The translations under genes and the position numbers were made by a program. 64,000 bases of DNA. Origin: Pseudomonas sp. CAN1. GTDB lineage: Bacteria > Pseudomonadota > Gammaproteobacteria > Pseudomonadales > Pseudomonadaceae. The notes beneath the pieces were generated by a model. The model saw only the letters and a program-made list of their open reading frames with translations. It ran no database searches and was not told where the DNA came from. The stretch lies in NCBI RefSeq assembly GCF_030462585.1, contig NZ_JASMRU010000013.1, positions 73,714-137,713 of the forward strand, given 5' to 3'. Within the stretch, counting starts at the first letter, position 1; each line of letters begins with the position of its first letter. Below are positions 9,148 through 17,996 of the stretch, one piece after another.

Positions 9148-9741
9148 ATGCCGTCGAATCTCGAGATAGCCGCGAACCTGGTCAACCTGCTGGCGGTACT
9201 GCTGGCGGCGCGCAACAGCGTCCATACCTGGACGCTGGGCGTGGTCGGTTGCCTGCTGTTCGGCTGGATGTTCTACACCGTGCAGTTGTACGCCGACGTG
9301 CTGCTGCAAGGCTTCTTCGTCGTCACCAGCCTGATGGGCTGCTGGGCCTGGCTGCGCGGCAATGCCGGTGCGGCGCTGCCGATCAGTCGCACCGCCTCCC
9401 GCGACCTGCTGGCGATGGCGGCGCTGGCGGTGCTGGTGGCGTCGGGTTACGCACTGCTGCTGCACCATTTCACCGATGCCTACGCGCCGTGGGTCGACTC
9501 GCTGGTGCTGGCATTCAGCGTGCTGGCGCAGTTCCTGCTCATGCGCCGGCGTCTGGAGAACTGGTTCATCTGGCTGCTGGTGAACAGCCTCGCAGTACCT
9601 CTGTATGCCTCGCGCGGCCTGTATCTGACGGCGGCGCTTTACCTGTTGTTCTGGTTTAACGCCTGGTACGGCCTGTATCGCTGGCGCGCCGAATTGCGTT
9701 TGCAAGGCCGGCCCGTGGTCGCGGCAGGAGCGCCGGCCTGA
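9148..9741 (+). CDS. pnuC: Nicotinamide riboside transporter PnuC
   Basis: A 197-residue, very hydrophobic protein with about seven membrane helices. The N-terminal pattern NLLAVLLAARNSVHTWTLGVVG and the following FYTVQLYADVLLQGFF are typical PnuC signatures for facilitated uptake of nicotinamide riboside across the inner membrane, trapped by phosphorylation inside. The next gene encodes a matching NMN adenylyltransferase/riboside kinase and overlaps it (TGATG). The pair is therefore a transport-plus-kinase NAD salvage module. The ribosome site AAGGATG lies 8 bases before the ATG. Confidence 0.92.
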   Translation: MPSNLEIAANLVNLLAVLLAARNSVHTWTLGVVGCLLFGWMFYTVQLYADVLLQGFFVVTSLMGCWAWLRGNAGAALPISRTASRDLLAMAALAVLVASGYALLLHHFTDAYAPWVDSLVLAFSVLAQFLLMRRRLENWFIWLLVNSLAVPLYASRGLYLTAALYLLFWFNAWYGLYRWRAELRLQGRPVVAAGAPA

Positions 9742-10757
9742 TGGTCGAGGCCGGGCTGATCGTCGGCAAGTTCTCGCCGCTGCACCGGGGGCATGAACAC
9801 CTGATCCTACAGGCGCAGCAGCAGTGCCGGCGCCTCTACCTGCTGTGCTATTCGCTGCCGGAAATGCCCGGCTGCCCGGCGTCGCTACGGGAGAAGTGGC
9901 TGCGCGAACGCTACGCCGAGCTGCCCAGCTGGGTCATTACCCCCGCGCGAGTGGCGGCCTGGCGCGCAGCAGGCAAGGAGCTGCCGGAGCTACCGGAGAA
10001 CGACGCGGCGGAAGGCCTGCACCGGCAGTTCGTCGCCGACTTCTGCCGGGAGGTGATCGGCGAGACCGTGCAGGCGGTGTTCACCAGCGAAGACTACGGC
10101 GATGGCTTCGCGGCCCATCTGGCGGCGAGCTTCGGCCATCCGGTGCGGCATGTCAGTGTCGACCGCCTGCGCGTCACGGTGCCGGTCTCGGGCACGGCGT
10201 TGCGTGGCGATGTGCACGCACTGCGCGATTTCCTCGCGCCGTCGGTCTACGCGGATTTCGTCGAGCGTGTGGTTTTTCTCGGCGGCGAGTCCACCGGCAA
10301 GTCCACCCTCAGCCAGCGGCTGGCGCAGGTCACGGGAACGCAATACGTGGCCGAGTACGGTCGTGAGTTGTGGGAAGAGAAGGGCGGGGCGCTGGTCTAC
10401 GACGACCTGCTGCACATCGCCGAAACCCAGGTGGCGCGTGAAACCGAGGCGTGCGCGAAGGCGTCGCGCTACCTGTTCTGCGATACCTCGCCATTGACCA
10501 CGCTGCTCTACTGCCAGTCGATGTTCGGTCGCGCCGAGGAGGCGTTGCAGCGACTGGCCGAGCGACCTTACGCGCGGGTGTTCCTCTGCGCCGATGATTT
10601 TCCCTTCGTGCAGGACGGCACTCGGCGCGAAGAGGATTTCCGCCGCTGGCAGCAGGCCTGGTACGTCGCCGAGCTGCAACGGCGCGGCATCGACTACCAG
10701 CTGTTGAGCGGGACGCTGGAGCAGCGCACGGAGCAAGTGCTCCGCGCGCTGGGCTAG
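9741..10757 (+). CDS. nadR: NadR-like NMN adenylyltransferase / nicotinamide riboside kinase
   Basis: A 338-residue bifunctional enzyme. The N-terminal nucleotidylyltransferase domain has GKFSPLHRGHEHL (9-21) and an SGTALRGD-type motif that replaces the ISGTxIR signature. The C-terminal kinase domain has the P-loop GGESTGKST (181-189). Together they convert imported nicotinamide riboside to NMN and then NAD. Unlike enterobacterial NadR there is no N-terminal helix-turn-helix, so it is an enzyme only, not a repressor. The start codon overlaps the pnuC stop, indicating translational coupling. Confidence 0.92.
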   Translation: MVEAGLIVGKFSPLHRGHEHLILQAQQQCRRLYLLCYSLPEMPGCPASLREKWLRERYAELPSWVITPARVAAWRAAGKELPELPENDAAEGLHRQFVADFCREVIGETVQAVFTSEDYGDGFAAHLAASFGHPVRHVSVDRLRVTVPVSGTALRGDVHALRDFLAPSVYADFVERVVFLGGESTGKSTLSQRLAQVTGTQYVAEYGRELWEEKGGALVYDDLLHIAETQVARETEACAKASRYLFCDTSPLTTLLYCQSMFGRAEEALQRLAERPYARVFLCADDFPFVQDGTRREEDFRRWQQAWYVAELQRRGIDYQLLSGTLEQRTEQVLRALG

Positions 10758-10762
10758 CAGCC

Positions 10763-11467
10763 TTAGTCGCGCTTGGGAATGTTCAGCCCGCGCTGCACCG
10801 CCGGCCGCGCGAGGAAGCGCTCGAGCACGCGCTTGACGTTGTGGAAGTTGTCGAAGCCCACCAGATCGCCGGCCTCGTAGAAACCGACCAGGTTGCGAAT
10901 CCACGGGAAGGTGGCGATGTCGGCGATGGTGTAGCGCTCGCCCATGATCCAGTCGCGGCCTTCGAGGTGGCGGTCGAGCACGCTCAGCAGGCGTTTGGAT
11001 TCGTCCACGTAGCGCTGCAGCGGGCGCTTGTCCTCGTAGTCCTTGCCGGCGAATTTGTTGAAGAAGCCGATCTGGCCGAACATCGGGCCGATGCCGCCCA
11101 TCTGGAACATCAGCCACTGCAGGGTTTCGTAGCGGCCGCTGGCGCCGGGGGCGATCAGCGAGTCGGTCTTGTCGGCGAGGTAGACCAGGATCGCGCCGGA
11201 TTCGAACAGCGCCAGCGGCTTACCGTCGGGGCCGTTGGGATCGAGGATCGCCGGGATCTTGTTGTTCGGGTTCAGCGAGAGGAATTCCGGGGACAGCTGG
11301 TCGTTGCGCTCGAAGCTGACCAGGTGCGGCTCGTAGGGCAGGCCGAGCTCTTCCAGCATGATCGACACCTTCACGCCGTTGGGCGTGGGCAGCGAATACA
11401 GCTGCAGGCGGTCAGGGTGTTCGGCGGGCCATTTGCGGGTGATGGGGAACGCGGAAAGGTCTGACAT
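10763..11467 (-). CDS. Glutathione S-transferase family protein (YfcG/Ure2p-like)
   Basis: A 234-residue cytosolic protein with an N-terminal thioredoxin-like domain (about 20-105) and an all-helical C-terminal domain. The motif SLPTPNGVKVSIMLEE matches the TPNG active-site loop of nu-class/YfcG-type GSTs, which use Thr and Asn rather than Tyr or Ser and often reduce disulfides with glutathione. The conserved ALFESGAILVYLADK supplies the glutathione-binding Glu-Ser pair. The gene is convergent with nadR, the two stops being only a few bases apart. The substrate is unknown. Confidence 0.9.
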   Translation of the reverse strand: MSDLSAFPITRKWPAEHPDRLQLYSLPTPNGVKVSIMLEELGLPYEPHLVSFERNDQLSPEFLSLNPNNKIPAILDPNGPDGKPLALFESGAILVYLADKTDSLIAPGASGRYETLQWLMFQMGGIGPMFGQIGFFNKFAGKDYEDKRPLQRYVDESKRLLSVLDRHLEGRDWIMGERYTIADIATFPWIRNLVGFYEAGDLVGFDNFHNVKRVLERFLARPAVQRGLNIPKRD

Positions 11468-11621
11468 GCATACTCCGGTCAGGTGAGCAGGATCGTGAGT
11501 CGGCCCTCAGGATAGCCCTCCGCGCGCCGCCGGTCATGACCCGCGCGCGACAACCCGGTATGGTGCGGGCCCATAGACAAGCCAATGGCCCCCGACGCGG
11601 TCAACAGACAAGGAACCCAGC

Positions 11622-12059
11622 ATGAGCCTGCACGGCACCTACGATCCGCAGAACATCTTCGCCCAGATCATCAAGGGCGACGCCCCCTGCTACAAGCTCT
11701 ACGAGGACGACGATGTGCTCGCCTTCCTCGACCTGTTCCCGCAGTCCTACGGCCACGCGCTGGTGATCCCGAAGAACTCCCCGGCGCGCAATATCCTCGA
11801 AGTCGACCCGGACGCCCTGGCCAAGGTGATGCGCGTGGTGCAGCGCCTGACCGCGGTGATCGTCGACGAGCTCAACCCTGATGGCGTGCAGGTCGCCCAG
11901 TTTAACGGCGCCCCGGCCGGGCAGACGGTGTTCCACATCCACGTGCACATCGTCCCGCGCTATGCCGGCGAAGGCCTGGGCATTCACGCGGCGAACAAGG
12001 CCGATGCGCTGGAGCTGGAGAAGCTGCAGGCGCGCCTCGTTGCTCGCCTGAACGGCTGA
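11622..12059 (+). CDS. HIT family nucleotide hydrolase/transferase
   Basis: A 145-residue histidine-triad protein. The triad lies in FHIHVHIVPR with His at 105, 107 and 109, after the conserved ALVIPKNSPARNILEVD region. Family members hydrolyse nucleoside phosphoramidates and dinucleoside polyphosphates, so a housekeeping purine nucleotide role is likely. The ATG at 11622 follows an AAGGAACC ribosome site. It stands alone between a divergent GST gene and a convergent lipoprotein gene. Confidence 0.93.
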   Translation: MSLHGTYDPQNIFAQIIKGDAPCYKLYEDDDVLAFLDLFPQSYGHALVIPKNSPARNILEVDPDALAKVMRVVQRLTAVIVDELNPDGVQVAQFNGAPAGQTVFHIHVHIVPRYAGEGLGIHAANKADALELEKLQARLVARLNG

Positions 12060-12081
12060 GGCGCGCCCGTGCGGTCGGGGT

Positions 12082-12516
12082 TTACTCGACCGCCGGCTTG
12101 ATGTCGAAACCGGTACGGTTGTCGCTGACGATGCGGAAGGCGTTGTTGCCGCCCGGCTCCAGCGGTACCAGCAGTTCGCGACGCAGCATGGCCTTGCTGC
12201 ACAGGCCGTCGCCATCCTTGTCGCCGATGATGCCGACCACGTGCTTGCCGGCCGGTACGTGGAAGCTGGCCGCCTCGCCCTTGCCGATGCGCGCGGCGAT
12301 CTCGTGGTCGATGGTGAGGGCGACGTAGCAGCCGCCGCCGATGTAGCCGACGTCGCGGGTCACGTCGACCTTGACGCTGTCCTTGCCCGGCTGCTGGTAG
12401 CCCAGCAGGCGGTCGGCGGGAACCGGGTGGACTTCATCGCTCTGGTACGAGGCGCAACCGGACAGTACCCCAGTGGCAACGGCGAGCACGGACAGCACGG
12501 CAAGGATCGAACGCAT
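12082..12516 (-). CDS. Conserved outer-envelope lipoprotein
   Basis: A 144-residue predicted lipoprotein with a signal peptide ending in the lipobox LSGC (Cys21). The mature part begins ASYQSDEVHPVP and is predicted to be beta-rich, with two further cysteines (GGGCYVA and GDGLCSKA) that could form a disulfide in the periplasm. I recognise it only as a conserved Pseudomonas hypothetical lipoprotein; no function can be assigned. It is convergent with the HIT gene. Confidence 0.78.
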   Translation of the reverse strand: MRSILAVLSVLAVATGVLSGCASYQSDEVHPVPADRLLGYQQPGKDSVKVDVTRDVGYIGGGCYVALTIDHEIAARIGKGEAASFHVPAGKHVVGIIGDKDGDGLCSKAMLRRELLVPLEPGGNNAFRIVSDNRTGFDIKPAVE

Positions 12517-12689
12517 AGACTTCCTCCATGGACAATGCGCCTAGGCTAGCCCATTCACCCGGATTCCGTCGGGTTCGCAACGCGTTGTAGGAAATTGGAG
12601 TAGTCTTCAGGAAACCTGAATCGGGCTGGAGTGCCCGGATGCCGCCATATCGGCCGAACCGCCGGGCGGTCGAGCCAAGGAGCAGGGCG

Positions 12690-13754
12690 ATGCACCGCAA
12701 CAGCGACCCCGAACGGATTTTCGATTCCAACGCCGGGCCGACGGGCCTGGAGGAAGCCGACCACCGCCTGCTGATGCGGCTGATCTTCGGTTGTACCGGG
12801 GCGACCCTGGGGCTGTTCTCGATCCTGCAATTCCTCGCCGGCAACCTCTGGCTGTCCGGCGCCGAGCTGGCCACCTGCGGCTTGCTGCTGTGGGCAGCGC
12901 ACCGTCTGCAGCGGGTCCGCCGGCTGGTGCCGTGGATCATCGCCTACCTGCTGCCGACCTTCTGTTTCATCCTCTACATCATCGTCATGCCCAACGCCTC
13001 GGCGTCGGCCTTCGTCTGGGTCTACCTGATGCCGGTGATGGCCTACCTGTTGCTGGGAAAGTGGCGTGGGTTCCTGCTCGCCGTGCCGTTCATGCTGATC
13101 GCCACGGTGATGTACCTGCACGCCAACCACCTGCGCCTGGATGCGCCGGGGCTGATCGACATCGGCAACGGCATCTTCTGCGGCGTGCTGGTGATCGCCT
13201 TCATGCATGTCTACGAGGAACGCCGCGCCGCCGCCTACAAGCAGCTGCGGCACCTGGCACTGACCGACGCGCTGACCGGGGTGGCCAGCCGCGAGAGCTT
13301 CCAGAGCGCGCTGCGCCGCTGCATCCAGGAGGCGGCGCGCTACGAGACGCGGCTGGTGCTGGTGGTGCTCGACGTCGACCACTTCAAGGGCATCAACGAC
13401 CAGTACGGCCATGACGCCGGCGACAAGGCCCTGCAGCATCTGTGCGCGCGCCTGCGCCATCGCCTGCGCGCCACCGACCTGATCGGCCGGCTCGGCGGCG
13501 AGGAGTTCGGCCTGCTGCTGCCGTTCACCGACCGCTTCGACGCCAAGCCGCTGGTGGAGTCGCTGCGCCGGGAGATCGACGAGGCCTCACTGATGTACCA
13601 CGGCCAGCGCATCCGCATCTCCGCTACCTTCGGCCTCGCCGAATGGCCGGGCGACGGGCTGGATGCGGACGAGCTCTACCGCTGCACCGACCGCCGCCTG
13701 TATCGCGGCAAGGCCGAGGGGCGCAACCGCCTGGTCTACAGCGACCCGGCCTGA
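12690..13754 (+). CDS. Membrane-anchored diguanylate cyclase
   Basis: A 354-residue protein with five or six N-terminal membrane helices (about 30-175) and a C-terminal GGDEF domain. The active site is GGEEF (269-273), a functional variant of GGDEF, and the inhibitory I-site RxxD is present as RATD (260-263), so it should make cyclic di-GMP from two GTP and be product-inhibited. The ATG at 12690 has the ribosome site AAGGAG at 12677-12682; an in-frame upstream ATG at 12639 has none. The 3' end overlaps the convergent acyltransferase gene by 19 bp. The sensed signal is unknown. Confidence 0.92.
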   Translation: MHRNSDPERIFDSNAGPTGLEEADHRLLMRLIFGCTGATLGLFSILQFLAGNLWLSGAELATCGLLLWAAHRLQRVRRLVPWIIAYLLPTFCFILYIIVMPNASASAFVWVYLMPVMAYLLLGKWRGFLLAVPFMLIATVMYLHANHLRLDAPGLIDIGNGIFCGVLVIAFMHVYEERRAAAYKQLRHLALTDALTGVASRESFQSALRRCIQEAARYETRLVLVVLDVDHFKGINDQYGHDAGDKALQHLCARLRHRLRATDLIGRLGGEEFGLLLPFTDRFDAKPLVESLRREIDEASLMYHGQRIRISATFGLAEWPGDGLDADELYRCTDRRLYRGKAEGRNRLVYSDPA

Positions 13755-14779
13755 GCTCGCCGGGCTGCCAGCGGCTCGGCAATCCGCGCGTAGGCGCTGC
13801 GCACCTGCCGCGCCATCTTCCGTTCCACCCACTCGTAGCTCAGCCAGGACAGCAGCAGAATCGCCGGCACGCTGATGCTCAGCGTCTGGTACGGCGTCAG
13901 GCCCAGCCGTTCATGCAGCCAGTAGGCGGCCAGCCACAGCACGATGACGTGGAGCAGGTACACCGAGTAGGACCAGTCGCCCAACGCATGCAGCACCCGG
14001 CTGCGCTCGAACAGCGGCTCCAGCGCCACGCAGGCGGCCAGCAGCGCGGCGGCGGGCAGGCCCCAGGTCAGCAGGCGCCAGGGGTGGTCGGCGGGGAACA
14101 GCGCGATGGTCGTCACCGCCACGGCCGCCATCGTCAGAGCCAACGGGCGTGGCCAGTTCAGCCAGCCGCGCCGGTACAGCGCTGCCAGGCCGAGGCCGAG
14201 GAGGAACTCGAAGATGATCGGGTTGCGGTAGAAGTTGCTCAGCCACGGCTCGCGCGCCAGCACCTGTGCCACCAGCAGCACCAGCGCGGTCACCAGCCAG
14301 GGGCGCCAGCGTTCGGCGACCAGGAAGGACAGGGCGAACAGGCCGTAGAAAAGCATTTCGAAGTTGAGCGTCCAACCCACCGGCAACACCGGGTAGAGGC
14401 CGAAGCCGCCGGGGTTCTCGCTCGGGATGAACAGCAGCGACAGCAGCAGCGACTTGCCGCCGACACCGTAGACCGGCATCACGTCGGCGAAGGCATAGAT
14501 GATCAGCGCGGTGATCGCCGTGTACAGCCAGTAGGCCGGGGCGACGCGGGCCAGGCGCTGGACCAGGAAGGTCACTGGTGACATCGGCCGGCCGGCGCTG
14601 GAGAGGTGGATCACGAAGCCGCTGAGGACGAAGAAGATGTCCACCCCGACCTGGCCGCGGGTGGAGAGGAGCTTGCCGCCGAGGCTGTCGGCGCGGAAAT
14701 CGAAGAACACCTGCATGAAGTGATGGAATACCACCAGCCAGGCGGCCAGTGCCCGCAGTGCCTGAAGCGAAACCAGCAT
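13736..14779 (-). CDS. Acyltransferase 3 family membrane protein
   Basis: A 347-residue integral membrane protein with about ten helices. The N-terminus LQALRALAAWLVVFHHF carries the family's conserved Arg and the proposed catalytic His (about residues 19-20), followed by GQVGVDIFFVLSGFVI, both hallmarks of the OafA/YrhL/NodX acyltransferase 3 family. Such enzymes O-acetylate or succinylate surface sugars such as LPS O-antigen or peptidoglycan. There is no C-terminal SGNH domain. The acceptor is unknown. It is separated from the upstream MFS gene by a hairpin and so is probably its own unit. Confidence 0.9.
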   Translation of the reverse strand: MLVSLQALRALAAWLVVFHHFMQVFFDFRADSLGGKLLSTRGQVGVDIFFVLSGFVIHLSSAGRPMSPVTFLVQRLARVAPAYWLYTAITALIIYAFADVMPVYGVGGKSLLLSLLFIPSENPGGFGLYPVLPVGWTLNFEMLFYGLFALSFLVAERWRPWLVTALVLLVAQVLAREPWLSNFYRNPIIFEFLLGLGLAALYRRGWLNWPRPLALTMAAVAVTTIALFPADHPWRLLTWGLPAAALLAACVALEPLFERSRVLHALGDWSYSVYLLHVIVLWLAAYWLHERLGLTPYQTLSISVPAILLLSWLSYEWVERKMARQVRSAYARIAEPLAARRAQAGSL

Positions 14780-14810
14780 GGGTGGGCGAGTCCTCCGTCT
14801 GTGGATATAA

Positions 14811-14842
14811 GGAAAGGGGCGCGACAGTGCGCGCCCCTTTCC
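14811..14842 (-). terminator. Hairpin between MFS and acyltransferase genes
   Basis: A 13-bp perfect stem, GGAAAGGGGCGCG with CGCGCCCCTTTCC, and a 6-nt loop lie just after the MFS transporter stop on the minus strand. The following bases on that strand are TTATAT, so the U-tract is weak. Confidence 0.65.
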
Positions 14843-14867
14843 TCGACAGTGCGGTTTCGCCGATCGT

Positions 14868-16052
14868 TCACCGGGCCTGCTGGACGGTCGCTGCCGGTAG
14901 CGCCGGTCCGCGCTCCAGGCGCAGGCACAGCAGCGCGGTGATGATGGCCGCCACCGGCAGCATGGCGCCGACCCAGGGCAGCGCGGCGAGGCCGGGGCCG
15001 TGGTCGATGGTCATGCCACCGAGCCAGGCACCCAGGGCATTGCCCAGGTTGAACGCGGCGATGTTGAAGCTGGCCGCGACGCTCTGGCCGGCGCCGTGGG
15101 CCTTCTCCAGCACCCACATCTGCAGCGGCGGCACGGTGGCGAAACCGGCGGCGCCGAGCAGGGCGATGAAGATCACCACGGCGACCTGGTTCTGCAACGC
15201 GAAGCTCATCAGCCCCATCACCACCGCTAGCGCCACCAGGCTGCCGAGCAGGGCGGGCACCAGCCGGCGGTCGGCCAGCTTGCCACCGAGCAGGTTGCCC
15301 AGCACCAGGCCGCCGCCGAACACCAGCAGCACCGGCGATACAGCGCCTTCGGAGAAGCCGGCAAGGCGGGTCAGCAGCGGCGACACGTAGCTGAATACGG
15401 TGAACACGCCGCCGAAGCCGAGCACGGTGGTCAGCAGGCCGAGTAGCACGGCCGGGCGTTTCAGCACGCGGAAGTCGTCGCGCAGGTTGCCGGCGGCCGG
15501 CGGCGCGCTGTTGCGCGGCAGGTAGAGCGCGAGGATCGCCAGGGCCAGCACACCGATGCCGGTCACCACCCAGAAGGCCGCGCGCCAGCCGTACAGCTGA
15601 CCGAGCCAGGTGCCCAGCGGCACGCCGAGGATGGTGGCGACGGTGAGGCCGGTGAACATCAGCGCAATGGCCGAGGCGCGGCGTTCGGCCGGCACCAGGC
15701 TGGTGGCGACCACCGAACCGACGCCGAAGAAGGTGCCGTGGGCGAAGGAGGTGAGCACTCGGGCCGCCATCAGCGTGGCGTAGTCCGGCGCCAGGGCACA
15801 GGCAAGGTTGCCGAGGGTGAAGATCACCATCAGCCCGAGCAGGGTGCGGCGCTGCGGCCAGCGCGCGGTGAGGGCGGTGAGCAGTGGCGCACCGAGCACC
15901 ACGCCCAGGGCGTAGCCGGAGATCAGCAGGCCGGCGGCGGAGATGGACACGCCGAAGTCATGGCCGACCTCCAGCAGCAATCCCATGATCACGAATTCGG
16001 TAACGCCGATGCCAAAGGCACCGGCGGTCAAGGCATACAAGGCAATGGGCAC
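14868..16052 (-). CDS. MFS transporter, AraJ/YdhP-type drug or sugar efflux
   Basis: A 394-residue, twelve-helix major facilitator. The N-terminus IALYALTAGAFGIGVTEFVI and the motif LTARWPQRRTLL between helices 2 and 3 are typical of the DHA1 subfamily of YdhP/AraJ/NepI-like exporters. It is divergent from a LysR-type regulator at 16156, the classical arrangement of an efflux gene with its activator. The substrate is unknown. Confidence 0.9.
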   Translation of the reverse strand: MPIALYALTAGAFGIGVTEFVIMGLLLEVGHDFGVSISAAGLLISGYALGVVLGAPLLTALTARWPQRRTLLGLMVIFTLGNLACALAPDYATLMAARVLTSFAHGTFFGVGSVVATSLVPAERRASAIALMFTGLTVATILGVPLGTWLGQLYGWRAAFWVVTGIGVLALAILALYLPRNSAPPAAGNLRDDFRVLKRPAVLLGLLTTVLGFGGVFTVFSYVSPLLTRLAGFSEGAVSPVLLVFGGGLVLGNLLGGKLADRRLVPALLGSLVALAVVMGLMSFALQNQVAVVIFIALLGAAGFATVPPLQMWVLEKAHGAGQSVAASFNIAAFNLGNALGAWLGGMTIDHGPGLAALPWVGAMLPVAAIITALLCLRLERGPALPAATVQQAR

Positions 16053-16140
16053 GTGGGATCTCCCGGATGATTCGTAGAATGGGCGCCACGTTATCGCTGT
16101 GTGGATTGCTGATATAGACTGCCTTTGAGCAAATCACCTG

Positions 16141-16153
16141 TGAATTGAATTCA
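16141..16153. promoter_or_regulatory. Palindrome in LysR/MFS intergenic region
   Basis: TGAATTGAATTCA is a perfect 5-bp inverted repeat around TGA, directly before the LysR start codon and inside the 103-bp divergent promoter region. It may be an autoregulatory operator. Only position and symmetry support it. Confidence 0.3.
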
Positions 16154-16155
16154 AC

Positions 16156-17058
16156 ATGGCACGCCCCGACGTCAACCGCTTCGGCGAAATGGAAGTCTTC
16201 ATCCGCGTGGTGGAAACCGGCGGCTTCACCGCCGCCGCGCAGCAGTGCGGGATGACACCTTCGGCAGTGAGCAAGCTGGTGGCGCGCCTGGAGGATCGTC
16301 TCGGCGCGCGGCTGTTCAACCGTTCCACCCGGCGCCAGCAGCTTACGGCCGAAGGCGCGGCGTTCTACGAGCGCAGCCTGCGCATCCTTGCCGATCTGGA
16401 CGAGGCCGAACGCGAGGCCTCGGCCAGCGCCGAGCCGCAGGGGCGGGTGCGGATCAACTGCAACCTGCCGGTGGGCCGGCAGTTCCTCATCCCGGCGCTG
16501 CCGCTGTTCTTCGCGCGCTACCCCGGCGTCAGCCTCGACCTGCAACTGACTGACGAAGTGGTGGACATGCTGGAGGTGCGCGCCGACGTGGCCGTGCGCA
16601 GCGGCCCACTGCGCGACTCACGGCTGGTGGCGCGTTCGCTGGGGGAGTCCGCGCACAAGGTCATCGCCGCGCCGGACTACCTGGCGCGGCACGGTACTCC
16701 GCTGCACCCGCGGGAGCTGGCGCGGCATAACTGCGTGGGGTTCAGCTACCGGCGCATCGAGCCGGACTGGCCGTTCCTCGGCAGGCCGCTGGAGGAGGCC
16801 GAGCCCAACGGCAACGTGCAGGCCAGCGACGGCGACAGCGTGCGCCACCTGGCACTGGCCGGTTTGGGGCTGGCGCGGCTGGCGGAATTCCAGGTGCGCG
16901 AGGATATCGCTGCCGGACGGTTGGTGGAGGTGCTGGCGGACTTCAACCCCGGCGACCGCAAGCCAATGCACGCGCTTTACCTGGGCAAGCCGGGGCACCT
17001 GCCGGCGCGGGTGCGCGCGGTGCTCGACTTCCTCGCCGAGCATGTGCGCATCGATTGA
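16156..17058 (+). CDS. LysR-family transcriptional regulator
   Basis: A 300-residue regulator with the N-terminal winged helix-turn-helix (about 5-62; FTAAAQQCGMTPSAVSKLVARLEDRLG) and a periplasmic-binding-protein-like effector domain. The RLFNRSTRRQQLTAEG sequence is the usual LysR signature. It is divergently transcribed from the MFS exporter and most likely controls it and itself. The effector ligand is not predictable. Confidence 0.93.
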   Translation: MARPDVNRFGEMEVFIRVVETGGFTAAAQQCGMTPSAVSKLVARLEDRLGARLFNRSTRRQQLTAEGAAFYERSLRILADLDEAEREASASAEPQGRVRINCNLPVGRQFLIPALPLFFARYPGVSLDLQLTDEVVDMLEVRADVAVRSGPLRDSRLVARSLGESAHKVIAAPDYLARHGTPLHPRELARHNCVGFSYRRIEPDWPFLGRPLEEAEPNGNVQASDGDSVRHLALAGLGLARLAEFQVREDIAAGRLVEVLADFNPGDRKPMHALYLGKPGHLPARVRAVLDFLAEHVRID

Positions 17059-17059
17059 T

Positions 17060-17572
17060 TCAGGCGGCTTCGAGCAAAGCCTGCGTGTCGGGCGCACCCA
17101 TCATCTTCGCCGCGGCCAGCGCCGTCAGGCCGCTGGCGTCGCGGGCCTCACGGTCGGCGCCGTGTTCCAGCAGGCAGCGGACGATTTCCGGGCGGTTGAA
17201 CATCGCCGCCATCATCAATGCGGTCTTGCCGTCGGGGGAGGTGCCTTCCACCTGGGCGCCACGGCTGAGCAGCAGGCGCACCATCTCCAGGTCGCCCTTG
17301 AAGGCGGCGCCGGCCAGGGGCGTCTGCCCGGCGTTGTTGCGCAGGTCCGGGTCGGCACCGTGGTCGAGCAGCACGCCGACGGTGTCGTGGTGGCCGTAGT
17401 AACTGGCCAGCATCAGCAGGCTGTCGCCCTTGTGGTTGCGCAGGTTGGCCGGCAGGCCCTGCTGTAGCAACTCGGTCAGGCGCGGGGTATCGCCCTGGCG
17501 GGCGAGGTCGATCACCTGATTGGCGAATTCCAGAGTCTGTTCGTCCATTTCCGGGCGGGTTTCGGCACTCAT
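17060..17572 (-). CDS. Ankyrin-repeat protein
   Basis: A 170-residue protein built almost entirely of ankyrin repeats: the units NHKGDSLLMLASYYGH, NNAGQTPLAGAAFKGD, SPDGKTALMMAAMFNR and DASGLTALAAAKMMG are spaced about 33 residues apart. It has no signal peptide, so it should be a cytosolic protein-binding scaffold. The ATG at 17572 has the ribosome site AAGGAG eight bases upstream. It is divergent from the KAS III-like gene. P. aeruginosa has an ankyrin gene in the same place. Confidence 0.9.
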   Translation of the reverse strand: MSAETRPEMDEQTLEFANQVIDLARQGDTPRLTELLQQGLPANLRNHKGDSLLMLASYYGHHDTVGVLLDHGADPDLRNNAGQTPLAGAAFKGDLEMVRLLLSRGAQVEGTSPDGKTALMMAAMFNRPEIVRCLLEHGADREARDASGLTALAAAKMMGAPDTQALLEAA

Positions 17573-17996
17573 CCTGAAGTCTCCTTGGCAAGGTCGGGAA
17601 TGCACTGAAGGATAAGGAGTCGCGCACTTTGGCGCGCCAACACTGTGCCTATGGTGCCGGTGAAAAATTTCAATCCGTTGCTTCAGGGCAGGCCCGGCGT
17701 GATCTGCGTCCATCATCTTGCGCAAATGCCGCCCCTGCACGGCGGCTTTTCGGCGAAAATTGCAGCATAATCAGCGATCAGCGGTTGCACCTGGGGTGAT
17801 ACCGCGAACCGCCGGGCGGGCGAAGGTGCCCACCGTCGGTGGGAGTGGCACACTGCCCGGTTGCGGGGATCGCCATCCCGAAGCCTTCGCGCCAGGACGC
17901 GGAGCGACGAATATCCAGTGCCGGCCAGCGGGCGGGCACCTTGATGCCTAACCTTGCCGCCCGGCCCGGCGGCGCAGATTGAGAAGAGGATTGACC
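17573..17996. other. Divergent promoter region, ankyrin gene / KAS III-like gene
   Basis: This 424-bp stretch contains no convincing gene. A CATAAT sequence near 17765 is a possible -10 element for the rightward genes, without a clear -35. The last 15 bases hold the ribosome site GAAGAGGA for the GTG start at 17997. Confidence 0.4.

Noticed and set aside
4906..9705. A 1599-codon minus-strand open frame over hrpA and pnuC
   Set aside because: Same cause: low-complexity His/Gln/Arg/Leu composition, no start context, and the plus strand is an unmistakable DEAH helicase.
17060..17740. Ankyrin protein starting at 17740
   Set aside because: The extra residues carry no ankyrin pattern and no ribosome site, whereas the ATG at 17572 has AAGGAG at good spacing.
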